Made by a program: the position numbers and the translations under genes. From Acidobacteriota bacterium (GTDB lineage: Bacteria; Acidobacteriota; Vicinamibacteria; Vicinamibacterales; UBA823), in assembly GCA_002730525.1 (NCBI GenBank), contig PCAK01000006.1, positions 1-48,464 on the forward strand: 48,464 bases of DNA, in the 5' to 3' direction. The notes below the pieces were generated by a model. The model worked only from the letters and a program-made list of their open reading frames with translations. It made no database searches and was not told the DNA's origin. Positions 1-9,083 of this stretch are shown one piece after another; within the stretch, counting starts at the first letter, position 1; each line of letters opens with the position of its first letter.

Positions 1-83
1 AAGTGGCGGAACTGGCAGACGCACCAGCTTGAGGGGCTGGCGGTGGCAACATCGTAGGGGTTCGAATCCCCTCTTCCGCACCA
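1..83 (+). tRNA. tRNA-Leu(GAG), 5' end cut by the window edge
   Basis: The sequence folds as a class II tRNA. The anticodon loop CTTGAGG gives GAG (Leu). There is a long variable arm, a T arm with the TTCGAAT loop, the acceptor 3' strand CTTCCGC at 73-79, discriminator A80 and an encoded CCA at 81-83. Only the last three bases of the 5' acceptor strand (AAG) are present, so the first four bases (expected GCGG) lie outside the window. Confidence 0.97.
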
Positions 84-426
84 ACTCTTTCAAGTCGTTC
101 GATCTTCTGAATGTTTCGGCAGATTCGCCCGCGAGTTGCTAACAAACTGCTAACGAACTTTCCGCCGGCTGGCAGGCAGCTCCTGGAAGGATGGCTGGCG
201 GCCAGGCGACCTCACAGCTCGGCCGGCCGGCAGGTATACTAACCAGCCACAAGCAACAGAGAGTGATCCGCGCAGGAGCACTGTTCCCGGGGATGCTTCG
301 ACGATTCGGTCCGGCTGGCCAGCCTGGAAGACTGCTGCGGCCCGCGTGACTTGAACACGAGGAAGGTTCACCATTCGGTGGGTTGCGTGAACCATCTGCT
401 ACTTCTTGGGCACGCCGGAGACTTGA
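84..426. other. Intergenic region after tRNA-Leu
   Basis: No convincing gene was found in these 343 bases. Visible items are a short direct repeat around CTAAC at about 138-155, a TATACT hexamer at 235-240 that could be a -10 box but lacks a clear -35, and a 7-bp inverted repeat GGTTCAC/GTGAACC (365-371 and 387-393) just upstream of the next gene, which could be an operator or leader hairpin. No integrase gene or tRNA 3'-end duplication was seen. Confidence 0.5.
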
Positions 427-981
427 ATGGGTCTGTTTTCGTTATTCCGCAAGAAACCATCACCCAGCGAATTAGCTGAAGATCTCGGCCCCCTGCTGGT
501 CCAAGTCGCTGTGCATGAGTGCAAGAGCTTTCAGCAGGCATGGGATCGCGAGTTAGACAACAAAACCCAAGTGGCCCTTTTTGCCGAATTCATGATTCTT
601 CTCGTCGCCGTGGCAGACAGACTTGCGTTCGACAAGTTCGGCGATCCCGTGCGCTCGGAGATCCTGAATCCGGTTGTAGACACTGCGCGTACCTGCTTTG
701 CCAGACAGAAATCTTTCGGTCCTACCCCAGAGAAACGTGGCCTGTATTTCGATCGGCTCTTCGATAGGCGCTTCCAGATGTTCGCCTCGTGTTCGACCAT
801 TATGGGAGAAGGGTTGGACTCCGTGGTGTTCACGGGGGCTCAACACCTTGCTGAAACGTTTCTTGATGACCTCCCTGACTCAGAACTGCCTGATGCCGTT
901 GTCGAAACGGGCAAGGTGGTTACCAAGGCCGTCGTTGCTCTGATGACGGTGCCATCATTCAAGGCCCTCTCGGAGAAGTGA
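427..981 (+). CDS. Hypothetical protein, 184 aa
   Basis: I do not recognise the family. The product is a largely helical, soluble-looking protein with a basic amino terminus (MGLFSLFRKKPSPSE) and no signal peptide or membrane segment. The ATG at 427 follows a GGAG-like stretch (417-420). It is the only gene between tRNA-Leu and a 26-bp inverted repeat, and its base composition looks less GC-rich than the sulfation genes downstream, with several codons ending in A or T. That combination suggests later acquisition, but no integrase or phage gene accompanies it. The basic amino terminus could associate with membrane or nucleic acid; this is a guess. Confidence 0.72.
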   Translation: MGLFSLFRKKPSPSELAEDLGPLLVQVAVHECKSFQQAWDRELDNKTQVALFAEFMILLVAVADRLAFDKFGDPVRSEILNPVVDTARTCFARQKSFGPTPEKRGLYFDRLFDRRFQMFASCSTIMGEGLDSVVFTGAQHLAETFLDDLPDSELPDAVVETGKVVTKAVVALMTVPSFKALSEK

Positions 982-1114
982 CGACCATGCAGAAGAAATC
1001 GCATGGAGGGCGACGAGGCGTAGCGCACGGACGCGGCACCTTCCACCCCGCTACCCGAAAGCAATGGAACCTCGGCCTGAGTGGACGGTCCCCGTCCCGG
1101 GCGGCTACCCGTTG

Positions 1115-1210
1115 TGTTTGGCGTCAAATGAATGGGGACCAAGTGAGGCGGTGAAATAGGAGAGACTTGGCCACCAGGGGAGGAGGTCCCCATTCATTTG
1201 ACGCCAAACA
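1115..1210. repeat. Perfect 26-bp inverted repeat with 44-bp spacer
   Basis: Positions 1115-1140 are the exact reverse complement of 1185-1210. The spacer holds a second, 6-bp stem (CCAAGT at 1139-1144 with ACTTGG at 1165-1170). The structure ends six bases from the stop codon of the GT2 gene on the minus strand, so it could end that transcript, although no T-tract follows. The length and perfection are more like a small non-autonomous mobile repeat (MITE or REP-type) than an ordinary terminator. Confidence 0.85.
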
Positions 1211-1216
1211 GACAGC

Positions 1217-1897
1217 TCAGCAGGAGAAGAATCGCAGTCGAACGAGCGTCCAGACCGCTGACACTGCATCCATCCAGGAAATCTTCTTCCCTTCCGACCG
1301 CGTGCGCGCAGCATACGCGATAGGAACTTCAACAATGGGTGTGTCTCGCATCAGAATTTTCGCCGTCAGTTCTGGCTCGACGTTGAACCGGTCTGATTCG
1401 ATTCGAAGGTCGTTGGCCACGTCTCGCCGTATCAGCTTGTAGCAGGTTTCCATGTCGGTAAGTGCTGATCCGTAGAGCAGATTGGTTAGCTTGGTCAGCG
1501 TGCGATTACCCGCCCGGTGCCGAAGTGCCATCACCGGACGCGATCCCATGAATCGGGAGCCATAGACAACGGGGGCATTCTGCCGAACGGCCGCGTCGGT
1601 CAGTTTGATGTAGTCCTCGGGGTCGTACTCCAGGTCCGCGTCTTGGATGATGACGTAGTCGCCCGTCGCCTGGGCTAATCCTGTCCGAAGCGCAGCACCT
1701 TTGCCCCTGTTCTGATCGTGAAACAAGATGGTTCGGTTCGGTCCCTTCATTGACGCCAGAAGGTCGCGGGTGCCATCGGCAGAATAGTCGTCGACAATGA
1801 TCAGTTCTTTGTCGATATCGACGGCGTCCACCTTGGCAACCAGTTCCCGGACGGTCGCTGACTCGTTGAAGACAGGGATCAATACGGAAAGGCGCAT
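1217..1897 (-). CDS. Family 2 glycosyltransferase (polyprenyl-phosphate mannosyltransferase/DPM1-like)
   Basis: The 226-residue protein opens with the GT-A signature [14 protein letters not shown], followed by [13 protein letters not shown] and the metal/nucleotide-binding [12 protein letters not shown] conserved [11 protein letters not shown] region follows. This is the usual pattern of DPM1-type enzymes that move a sugar from a nucleotide sugar to a polyprenyl phosphate or glycan on the cytoplasmic face of the membrane. It has no carboxy-terminal membrane segments, unlike the DPM1 fusions. I chose ATG 1897; a TTG at 1903 is in frame and follows the stop of the sulfotransferase gene (1904) directly. 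The pair is probably one transcript. Together with the sulfotransferase and PAPS genes it suggests that a glycan or glycolipid is built and then sulfated. Confidence 0.88.
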   Translation of the reverse strand: MRLSVLIPVFNESATVRELVAKVDAVDIDKELIIVDDYSADGTRDLLASMKGPNRTILFHDQNRGKGAALRTGLAQATGDYVIIQDADLEYDPEDYIKLTDAAVRQNAPVVYGSRFMGSRPVMALRHRAGNRTLTKLTNLLYGSALTDMETCYKLIRRDVANDLRIESDRFNVEPELTAKILMRDTPIVEVPIAYAARTRSEGKKISWMDAVSAVWTLVRLRFFSC

Positions 1898-1903
1898 CGG
1901 CAA

Positions 1904-2518
1904 TCAGTCTCGCCGGTTCCGATACAGCTGCTGGTCGACCACGGCCGCCATAGCGCTCGCGTCGAGGCTGCCGACGAACGTGGCGATTCTCTCGGCCTGG
2001 CCCGAGGCGTCGTCGAGGACGGCCTTGTAGTCGACGTCGAGAACGTCGAAGCAGGGTCGGCGATCGAGAAGGCGCTTCGTCTTCTCGACATCCTTTTTAT
2101 AGGACGCGATGAGCGCGGCGTCATCGTCGTCTTCTCCCTGCTCCTCGCCGCGCTTGTCGAGCATCTTGCTCTGCGATGCCATGACCTCCTGCAGGGCGCG
2201 GTGCATGAAGATGACCTTGTAGTGGTGCGCGTCGGGCAGGCTGGATAGGAGGAACGAGATGATCTTGATCGCCTTGCCCCGAGTGTCAGCGAGCCAGCGC
2301 TTGTCGGGGTCCTCGTGCAGGTGCATGACCGGTTCGTACTCGTAGTAACCCTTCGGATTGTCCGAGTCGGCGGTCCGCTTGCCGTCGGTGATGATCTCGA
2401 CACCGCCGGCCTCGAGCATCTTCATCACCATCGACGTCCCGGAGCGCGGCAGGCCGGAGACGACAACAATCGGTTTTCCGAAGCGGAACCTGCGATACAG
2501 CCCAGCGAAGAGCGACAT
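1904..2518 (-). CDS. Sulfotransferase family protein
   Basis: The 204-residue protein has the PAPS 5'-phosphosulfate-binding loop SGLPRSGTS at residues 21-29, typical of bacterial sulfotransferases (Sulfotransfer_1/3 clan). A helix and the YKVIFMHRALQEVMASQ region, which in the family holds the 3'-phosphate-binding Arg/Ser, follow at mid-protein. An acidic insert (GEEQGEDDDD) lies near residue 130. It would transfer sulfate from PAPS to a hydroxyl acceptor; the acceptor cannot be read from sequence. ATG 2518 fits the start of the conserved strand; the reading frame stays open further upstream, but that part overlaps cysQ. The genes for PAPS supply begin 29 bp away on the opposite strand, which supports this function. 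Confidence 0.87.
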   Translation of the reverse strand: MSLFAGLYRRFRFGKPIVVVSGLPRSGTSMVMKMLEAGGVEIITDGKRTADSDNPKGYYEYEPVMHLHEDPDKRWLADTRGKAIKIISFLLSSLPDAHHYKVIFMHRALQEVMASQSKMLDKRGEEQGEDDDDAALIASYKKDVEKTKRLLDRRPCFDVLDVDYKAVLDDASGQAERIATFVGSLDASAMAAVVDQQLYRNRRD

Positions 2519-2547
2519 ATCCGGAGATAATAGCTCAGAAGTTCGAA
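2519..2547. promoter_or_regulatory. 29-bp divergent promoter with overlapping -10 boxes
   Basis: The whole gap between the sulfotransferase gene and cysQ is 29 bp. GATAAT (2526-2531, plus strand) and TATTAT (2532-2527, minus strand) overlap almost fully, so one symmetric AT-rich core could serve both directions. The plus ATG lies 16 bases downstream and the minus ATG 8 bases downstream. Neither side has a good -35. Confidence 0.5.
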
Positions 2548-3324
2548 ATGTTGAGCGACATCTGCACCATCGCGCGCGACGCCGGCGCCGCGATCCTCCG
2601 CTACTACAAGTCGGGCGACCTCTCGGTCGATGAGAAGGTCGACGGCACGCCGGTGACCGCGGCCGATCGTGAAGCCGACGGCCAGATCCGGACGGCACTG
2701 GCGCAACTCGACGCGTCGATCCCGTGCATCTCGGAGGAAAGCGCGGTCCCGCCCTACGAGACGCGGCGCGACTGGCGGCGGTTCTGGCTGGTGGACCCCC
2801 TGGACGGCACGAAGGAGTTCGTCCGCGGCACGGACGAGTTCACGGTCAACATCGCCCTTATCGACGACGGGATCCCGGTCCTGGGCGTCGTCTACGTGCC
2901 GCCGCTCGACGTCATGTACTACGCCGAAGCCGGCCGTGGCACCTGGAAGCAGGCCGGCGGCGCGTCGCCGAAGCAGCTCTTCTCGACCTTCCCCGACCCA
3001 ACGGGAGAACTGGTCATTGCGGAGAGCCGCTCGCATCCGAGCCCCCACATGGAGGCGTTCCTGAAGGATTATCGGGTGAAGGCGCGGGTCGCGGCCGGCA
3101 GCTCGCTGAAGTTCTGTCTGCTGGCGGAAGGCTCGGCCGATATCTACCCGCGGCTCGGCCGAACGATGGAATGGGACGTGGCGGCTGGCGACTGCGTCTA
3201 CCGCCACTCGAAACGGGACGGCACGCACCCCGTCTCGCTGCGCTATAATACCCCTCTGCTAAGACATGACGGGTTCGTGATCGGACTGGAACCCGGCACG
3301 TTCGCGCTTCCCACGTCGACTTGA
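2548..3324 (+). CDS. cysQ: 3'(2'),5'-bisphosphate nucleotidase CysQ
   Basis: CysQ is an inositol-monophosphatase-fold, Mg-dependent enzyme that hydrolyses PAP, the by-product of sulfotransferases, to AMP and phosphate, relieving product inhibition. The 258-residue length is normal for the family. The metal-binding signature is complete: EE at residues 63-64 and LVDPLDGTKEF at 81-91, plus the late EWDVAAGDCV motif (W-D-x-A-A). It is the first gene of the plus-strand group and overlaps cysC by one base (TGATG at 3322-3326). No strong Shine-Dalgarno sequence precedes ATG 2548. Its place between a sulfotransferase and PAPS-forming genes fits PAP removal. Confidence 0.93.
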   Translation: MLSDICTIARDAGAAILRYYKSGDLSVDEKVDGTPVTAADREADGQIRTALAQLDASIPCISEESAVPPYETRRDWRRFWLVDPLDGTKEFVRGTDEFTVNIALIDDGIPVLGVVYVPPLDVMYYAEAGRGTWKQAGGASPKQLFSTFPDPTGELVIAESRSHPSPHMEAFLKDYRVKARVAAGSSLKFCLLAEGSADIYPRLGRTMEWDVAAGDCVYRHSKRDGTHPVSLRYNTPLLRHDGFVIGLEPGTFALPTST

Positions 3325-4067
3325 TGTTCGTCCAGACGCCGCCGTCGCGCTCCCGAGCCATCTCCTGGCGTGTTGTCGCGACCGTGAGTACCGCCGCGCT
3401 CGTCTACGTCCTGACCCGCGATGTCGGCCTGTCGGTCGCGGTCGGCGCGCTGGACGCAATCGTCAAGATCGTCCTCTGGCCGCTGCACGAGCGCGCCTGG
3501 TCAAAACGATCACTGTCGACCCCGGCAGCCGCACCCGGCCACACGCCGGCAGTCCTCTGGTTCACCGGTCTGTCGGGCTCGGGCAAGAGCACGATCGCGC
3601 AGCGGATTTACAGCGACCTCGAGCGCCGGGGCCACAAGGTGGAGTACCTCGACGGCGACAGGATCCGCGACATCTTTCCGACAACCGGCTTCTCGAAGGC
3701 CGAGCGCGACCTGCACGTGAAGCGGGTCGGCCATCTGGCGAGCACGCTCGAGCGGAACGGCGTGCTGGTCATCGCGGCGTTCATCTCGCCCTATGCCGAG
3801 ACGCGCGACTTCGTCCGCGGGCTGTGCGACCGGTTCGTCGAGATCTTCGTCTCGACGCCGCTCGCGGTCTGCGAGAAGCGCGACGTGAAGGGGCTCTACG
3901 CGAAGGCGCGCCGCGGCGAGATCACACAGTTCACCGGGATCGACGATCCCTACGAAGCGCCGACCCGTGCCGAGATCACGATCGACACGTCGCGCGTGTC
4001 GCTCGACGAGGCCACCGACCAGGTGACCGAGTATCTCGAACGGCACGCGCTGGGCGCGGCAGGTTGA
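3324..4067 (+). CDS. cysC: Membrane-anchored adenylylsulfate kinase (DUF2061-CysC fusion)
   Basis: The carboxy-terminal about 180 residues form an APS kinase, which phosphorylates APS to PAPS. It has an intact Walker [10 protein letters not shown], the YLDGDRIRD motif, and the [10 protein letters not shown] and [12 protein letters not shown] segments. The first about 60 residues ([19 protein letters not shown] and onward, to [12 protein letters not shown]) match the small DUF2061 membrane domain, with two short hydrophobic segments. The fusion should hold PAPS production at the inner membrane, plausibly close to a membrane-associated sulfotransferase. ATG 3324 overlaps the cysQ stop; a TTG at 3321 is also in frame. 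The stop at 4065 lay two bases before the cysD start before the repeat inserted. Confidence 0.92.
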   Translation: MFVQTPPSRSRAISWRVVATVSTAALVYVLTRDVGLSVAVGALDAIVKIVLWPLHERAWSKRSLSTPAAAPGHTPAVLWFTGLSGSGKSTIAQRIYSDLERRGHKVEYLDGDRIRDIFPTTGFSKAERDLHVKRVGHLASTLERNGVLVIAAFISPYAETRDFVRGLCDRFVEIFVSTPLAVCEKRDVKGLYAKARRGEITQFTGIDDPYEAPTRAEITIDTSRVSLDEATDQVTEYLERHALGAAG

Positions 4068-4162
4068 GCATGGCAGGGCTGCTCCCCGCTCCGCTGGAAG
4101 CCCCCGCATTCTTCAGAGTTGTCGGAAGGGGCAAGCCCTGCCCTACGAAGGGTTGAGCATGG
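4062..4162. repeat. REP-like insert flanked by a 12-bp direct repeat
   Basis: GGTTGAGCATGG occurs at 4062-4073 and again at 4151-4162. Between the copies is about 77 bp whose ends pair perfectly over 9 bp (GGCAGGGCT at 4072-4080, AGCCCTGCC at 4134-4142), followed by CTAC, the reverse of a GTAG REP head. The first copy holds the cysC stop and an orphan ATG (4070); the second holds the working cysD ATG (4159). Removing one copy plus the insert restores a cysC-TGA-GC-ATG-cysD junction. Confidence 0.8.
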
Positions 4163-5040
4163 ACCACCTCGACCAGCTTGAAAGCCGCAGCATCCACATC
4201 TTCCGCGAGGCCTACAGCTGCATCGACAATCTGGCGATGCTCTGGTCGATCGGCAAGGACAGCACCGTCATGCTGTACCTGGCCCGGAAGGCGTTCTTCG
4301 GCCACGTGCCGATCCCGCTCGTGCACATCGACACGGCCTACAAGATCCCGGAGATGATCGAGTATCGGGATCGGCTGGCGCTCGAGTGGAATCTGACGAT
4401 GATCTACGGCCAGAACGAGGCCGCGCTGAAAGCGAAGCAGACCTACCCCGACGGCGCGTGCGATCGACTCACGTGTTGCGGTCTCCTGAAGACCCAGGCC
4501 CTCACCGACACGCTGAGCGGCGAAGGCGTCCGGTACCGCCTCAACCACGCGACCAAGGCCTACGAGCCCGATCCCAACACCGAGCCGTTCACCGGCGTCA
4601 TCGTCGGCATCCGCGCCGACGAAGAAGGGTCGCGCTCGAAAGAGCGGTACTTCTCACCGCGTGACACGCAGAACGTCTGGGACCTGGGCGACCAGCCGCC
4701 CGAGTTCTGGAACCAGTACAAGACCGACTTCAAGCCGGGCACGCACGTCCGGATCCACCCGATTCTCGACTGGCGCGAGGTCGACGTCTGGGCCTACATC
4801 GAACGCGAGAAGATCCCGACGGTCTCGCTCTACTACGACCAGGGCACCGGCAAGCGCTACCGCTCGCTCGGATGCGAACCCTGCACCTTTCCGGTCGAAT
4901 CGACGGCGAAGACGTCGGCCGAACTGGTGGCCGAACTGCAGACCGGCAAGTTCAAGGACATCGCCGAGCGGTCGGGCCGCGCCCAGGATGCCGAGGATCG
5001 CGGCACGCTCGAGGAACTGCGGCGCAAGGGCTACATGTGA
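4159..5040 (+). CDS. cysD: Sulfate adenylyltransferase subunit 2 (CysD)
   Basis: CysD is the catalytic ATP-pyrophosphatase subunit of ATP sulfurylase, which forms APS from ATP and sulfate with CysN. The 293-residue protein carries the PP-loop variant [19 protein letters not shown], the VHIDTAYK motif, the [12 protein letters not shown] cysteine segment, [14 protein letters not shown], and a carboxy-terminal [12 protein letters not shown], all typical. I chose ATG 4159, preceded by GAAGGG (4147-4152); TTG 4153 is an alternative. It overlaps cysN by one base. No cysH, cysI or cysJ is nearby, so this locus looks aimed at PAPS for sulfation rather than sulfite production. Confidence 0.95.
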   Translation: MDHLDQLESRSIHIFREAYSCIDNLAMLWSIGKDSTVMLYLARKAFFGHVPIPLVHIDTAYKIPEMIEYRDRLALEWNLTMIYGQNEAALKAKQTYPDGACDRLTCCGLLKTQALTDTLSGEGVRYRLNHATKAYEPDPNTEPFTGVIVGIRADEEGSRSKERYFSPRDTQNVWDLGDQPPEFWNQYKTDFKPGTHVRIHPILDWREVDVWAYIEREKIPTVSLYYDQGTGKRYRSLGCEPCTFPVESTAKTSAELVAELQTGKFKDIAERSGRAQDAEDRGTLEELRRKGYM

Positions 5041-6830
5041 TGGCACCCAAGGGCCGCGAGCGGCTGAGTCTCGTCGTCGCCGGACACGTCGACCACGGCA
5101 AGAGCACCATCGTCGGCCGGCTGCTGGTGGATACCAACTCGCTCCCCCAGGGCAAGCTCGAGATGATTCAGGCGTACTGCGAACGGAACGCCAAGCCGTT
5201 CGAGTATGCGTTCCTCCTCGACGCGCTCAAGGACGAGCAGTCGCAGGGGATCACCATCGACGCGGCGCGGATCTTCTTCAAGACCGCGAAGCGCGACTTC
5301 CTGATCATCGACGCGCCGGGCCATATCGAGTTCCTCCAGAACATGATCAGCGGAGCGTCGCACGCCTCCGCCGCTCTGCTCGTCATCGACGCCGCTGAAG
5401 GCGTGCGCGAGAACTCGCGGCGCCACGGGTACATGCTCGCGATGCTCGGCATCCGGCAGATCGCCGTACTGGTCAACAAGATGGACATGGTCGGCTACCG
5501 CCAGGAGGTGTTCGACCAGGTCGTCGAGGAGTACCGGCGCTTCCTGAAGGAGATCGACATCGAAGCGCGCGAGTTCCTGCCGGTCTCGGGCCTCCAGGGC
5601 GAGAACATCACCGTCGCCCCGGCCGCGATGCCGTGGTTCACGGGCCCGACGGTGCTGGACGTGCTCGACACGTTCGAGCCGGAGGGGACGCTGGCCGGGA
5701 TGCCGTTTCGGTTGCCGGTGCAGGACGTCTACAAGTTCACGAAGATGGACGACACCCGGCGCATCGTCGCCGGCACGGTCGATTCGGGATCGATCAAGGT
5801 CGGCGACGAGGTGGTCTTCTACCCGTCCGGCAAGTCGAGCACGGTAGAGACGATCGAGGAGTTCCCGACCACCACCATCGACGAGCCCTCCGCCGGCCAG
5901 TCGGCGGGCTTCACGCTGGCGCAGCAGATCTATGTCCGCCGCGGCGAGCTGGCCGCGCTCAGGTCGCAGCCGGCGCCGAAGGTGTCGACGCGCCTCCGGA
6001 CGAGCCTGTTCTGGCTCGGCCGGACGCCGCTGCAGCAGAACAAGGACTACGTGCTGAAGCTCGGCACGGCGCGGACCCGGGCACGTCTCACCGACATCAC
6101 GCGCATCCTCGACGCCTCGAGTCTCGACACGCGCGAGGGCGCCGGCCAGATCGAGCGCCACCAGGTGGCCGACTGCATCCTGACGCTCGACGCGCCGATC
6201 GCCTGCGACCTGGCAGACGAGAATATCCTCACCGGCCGGTTCGTGCTGCTCGACGACTTCGAGATCAGCGGCGGCGGCCTGGTCCGCGAGGCCATCGAGG
6301 ATCCCCAAGCGAAGGTGCGCGAGCAGGTGATGCGGCGCCACACGAAGTGGCAGCGCGGACGCGTGTCGGCGCAAGCCCGCGAAGAGCGCTACGGCCAGAA
6401 GGCAACGCTGCTGGTCATCACCGGATCGAACGACGCGCTCCGGAAGGAGGTCTCCCGCGACCTTGAGGCCGAGCTGTTCGAAGGCGGGCACCATGTATAC
6501 TTTCTGGGGATCGGCAGCGTGCTGTACGGCGTGGATGCTGACATCCGCGGCAGCCACGAAGACCACGCGGAGGATATCCGGCGCCTGGCCGAAGTCTCGA
6601 ACATCCTCCTCGACTCCGGACTGATCCTCATCGTAACGGCGTCCGAGTTGATGCAGCACGACCTCGACATCATCCTGACCGCCATGGATCGCGAACAGGT
6701 GAGCGCCGTCTGGATCGGCGACGAGGTGACTCCGCCCCTGTCGAGCGATCTGCACGCGACTGGCGACGACGCCGCGGACGTCCGCGCACAGGTGATGGCA
6801 CTGCTCAAGAATCGAGGTGCGCTCGAGTAG
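5040..6830 (+). CDS. cysN: Sulfate adenylyltransferase subunit 1 (CysN) with degenerate APS-kinase tail
   Basis: The first about 410 residues form the CysN GTPase, which couples GTP hydrolysis to APS synthesis by CysD: GHVDHGKST (G1), the G2 region SQGITIDAARIFF, DAPGH (G3) and NKMD (G4) are all present, followed by EF-Tu-like beta barrels. The last about 170 residues align without gaps to APS kinase but are degenerate: where CysC has GLSGSGKST this copy has GSNDALRKE, so the P-loop lysine and glycines are gone, and LDGD is replaced by LGIG. It is therefore a CysNC-type fusion whose kinase half should be inactive, while a working CysC lies two genes upstream. ATG 5040 overlaps the cysD stop (TGATG). 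Confidence 0.94.
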   Translation: MAPKGRERLSLVVAGHVDHGKSTIVGRLLVDTNSLPQGKLEMIQAYCERNAKPFEYAFLLDALKDEQSQGITIDAARIFFKTAKRDFLIIDAPGHIEFLQNMISGASHASAALLVIDAAEGVRENSRRHGYMLAMLGIRQIAVLVNKMDMVGYRQEVFDQVVEEYRRFLKEIDIEAREFLPVSGLQGENITVAPAAMPWFTGPTVLDVLDTFEPEGTLAGMPFRLPVQDVYKFTKMDDTRRIVAGTVDSGSIKVGDEVVFYPSGKSSTVETIEEFPTTTIDEPSAGQSAGFTLAQQIYVRRGELAALRSQPAPKVSTRLRTSLFWLGRTPLQQNKDYVLKLGTARTRARLTDITRILDASSLDTREGAGQIERHQVADCILTLDAPIACDLADENILTGRFVLLDDFEISGGGLVREAIEDPQAKVREQVMRRHTKWQRGRVSAQAREERYGQKATLLVITGSNDALRKEVSRDLEAELFEGGHHVYFLGIGSVLYGVDADIRGSHEDHAEDIRRLAEVSNILLDSGLILIVTASELMQHDLDIILTAMDREQVSAVWIGDEVTPPLSSDLHATGDDAADVRAQVMALLKNRGALE

Positions 6831-6867
6831 GCGCCCGTCGGCGACGCAAGACCCGGGAGAGATCGAC

Positions 6868-9039
<2,172 letters not shown>

Positions 9040-9083
9040 GAGCGTCGACGGGACCGAGACCGACCTTGAGATCAAGACTGGGC

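Noticed and set aside
1-1216. Genomic island integrated at tRNA-Leu.
   Set aside because: No integrase, no duplicated tRNA 3' end and only one orphan gene; less GC-rich sequence alone is not enough.
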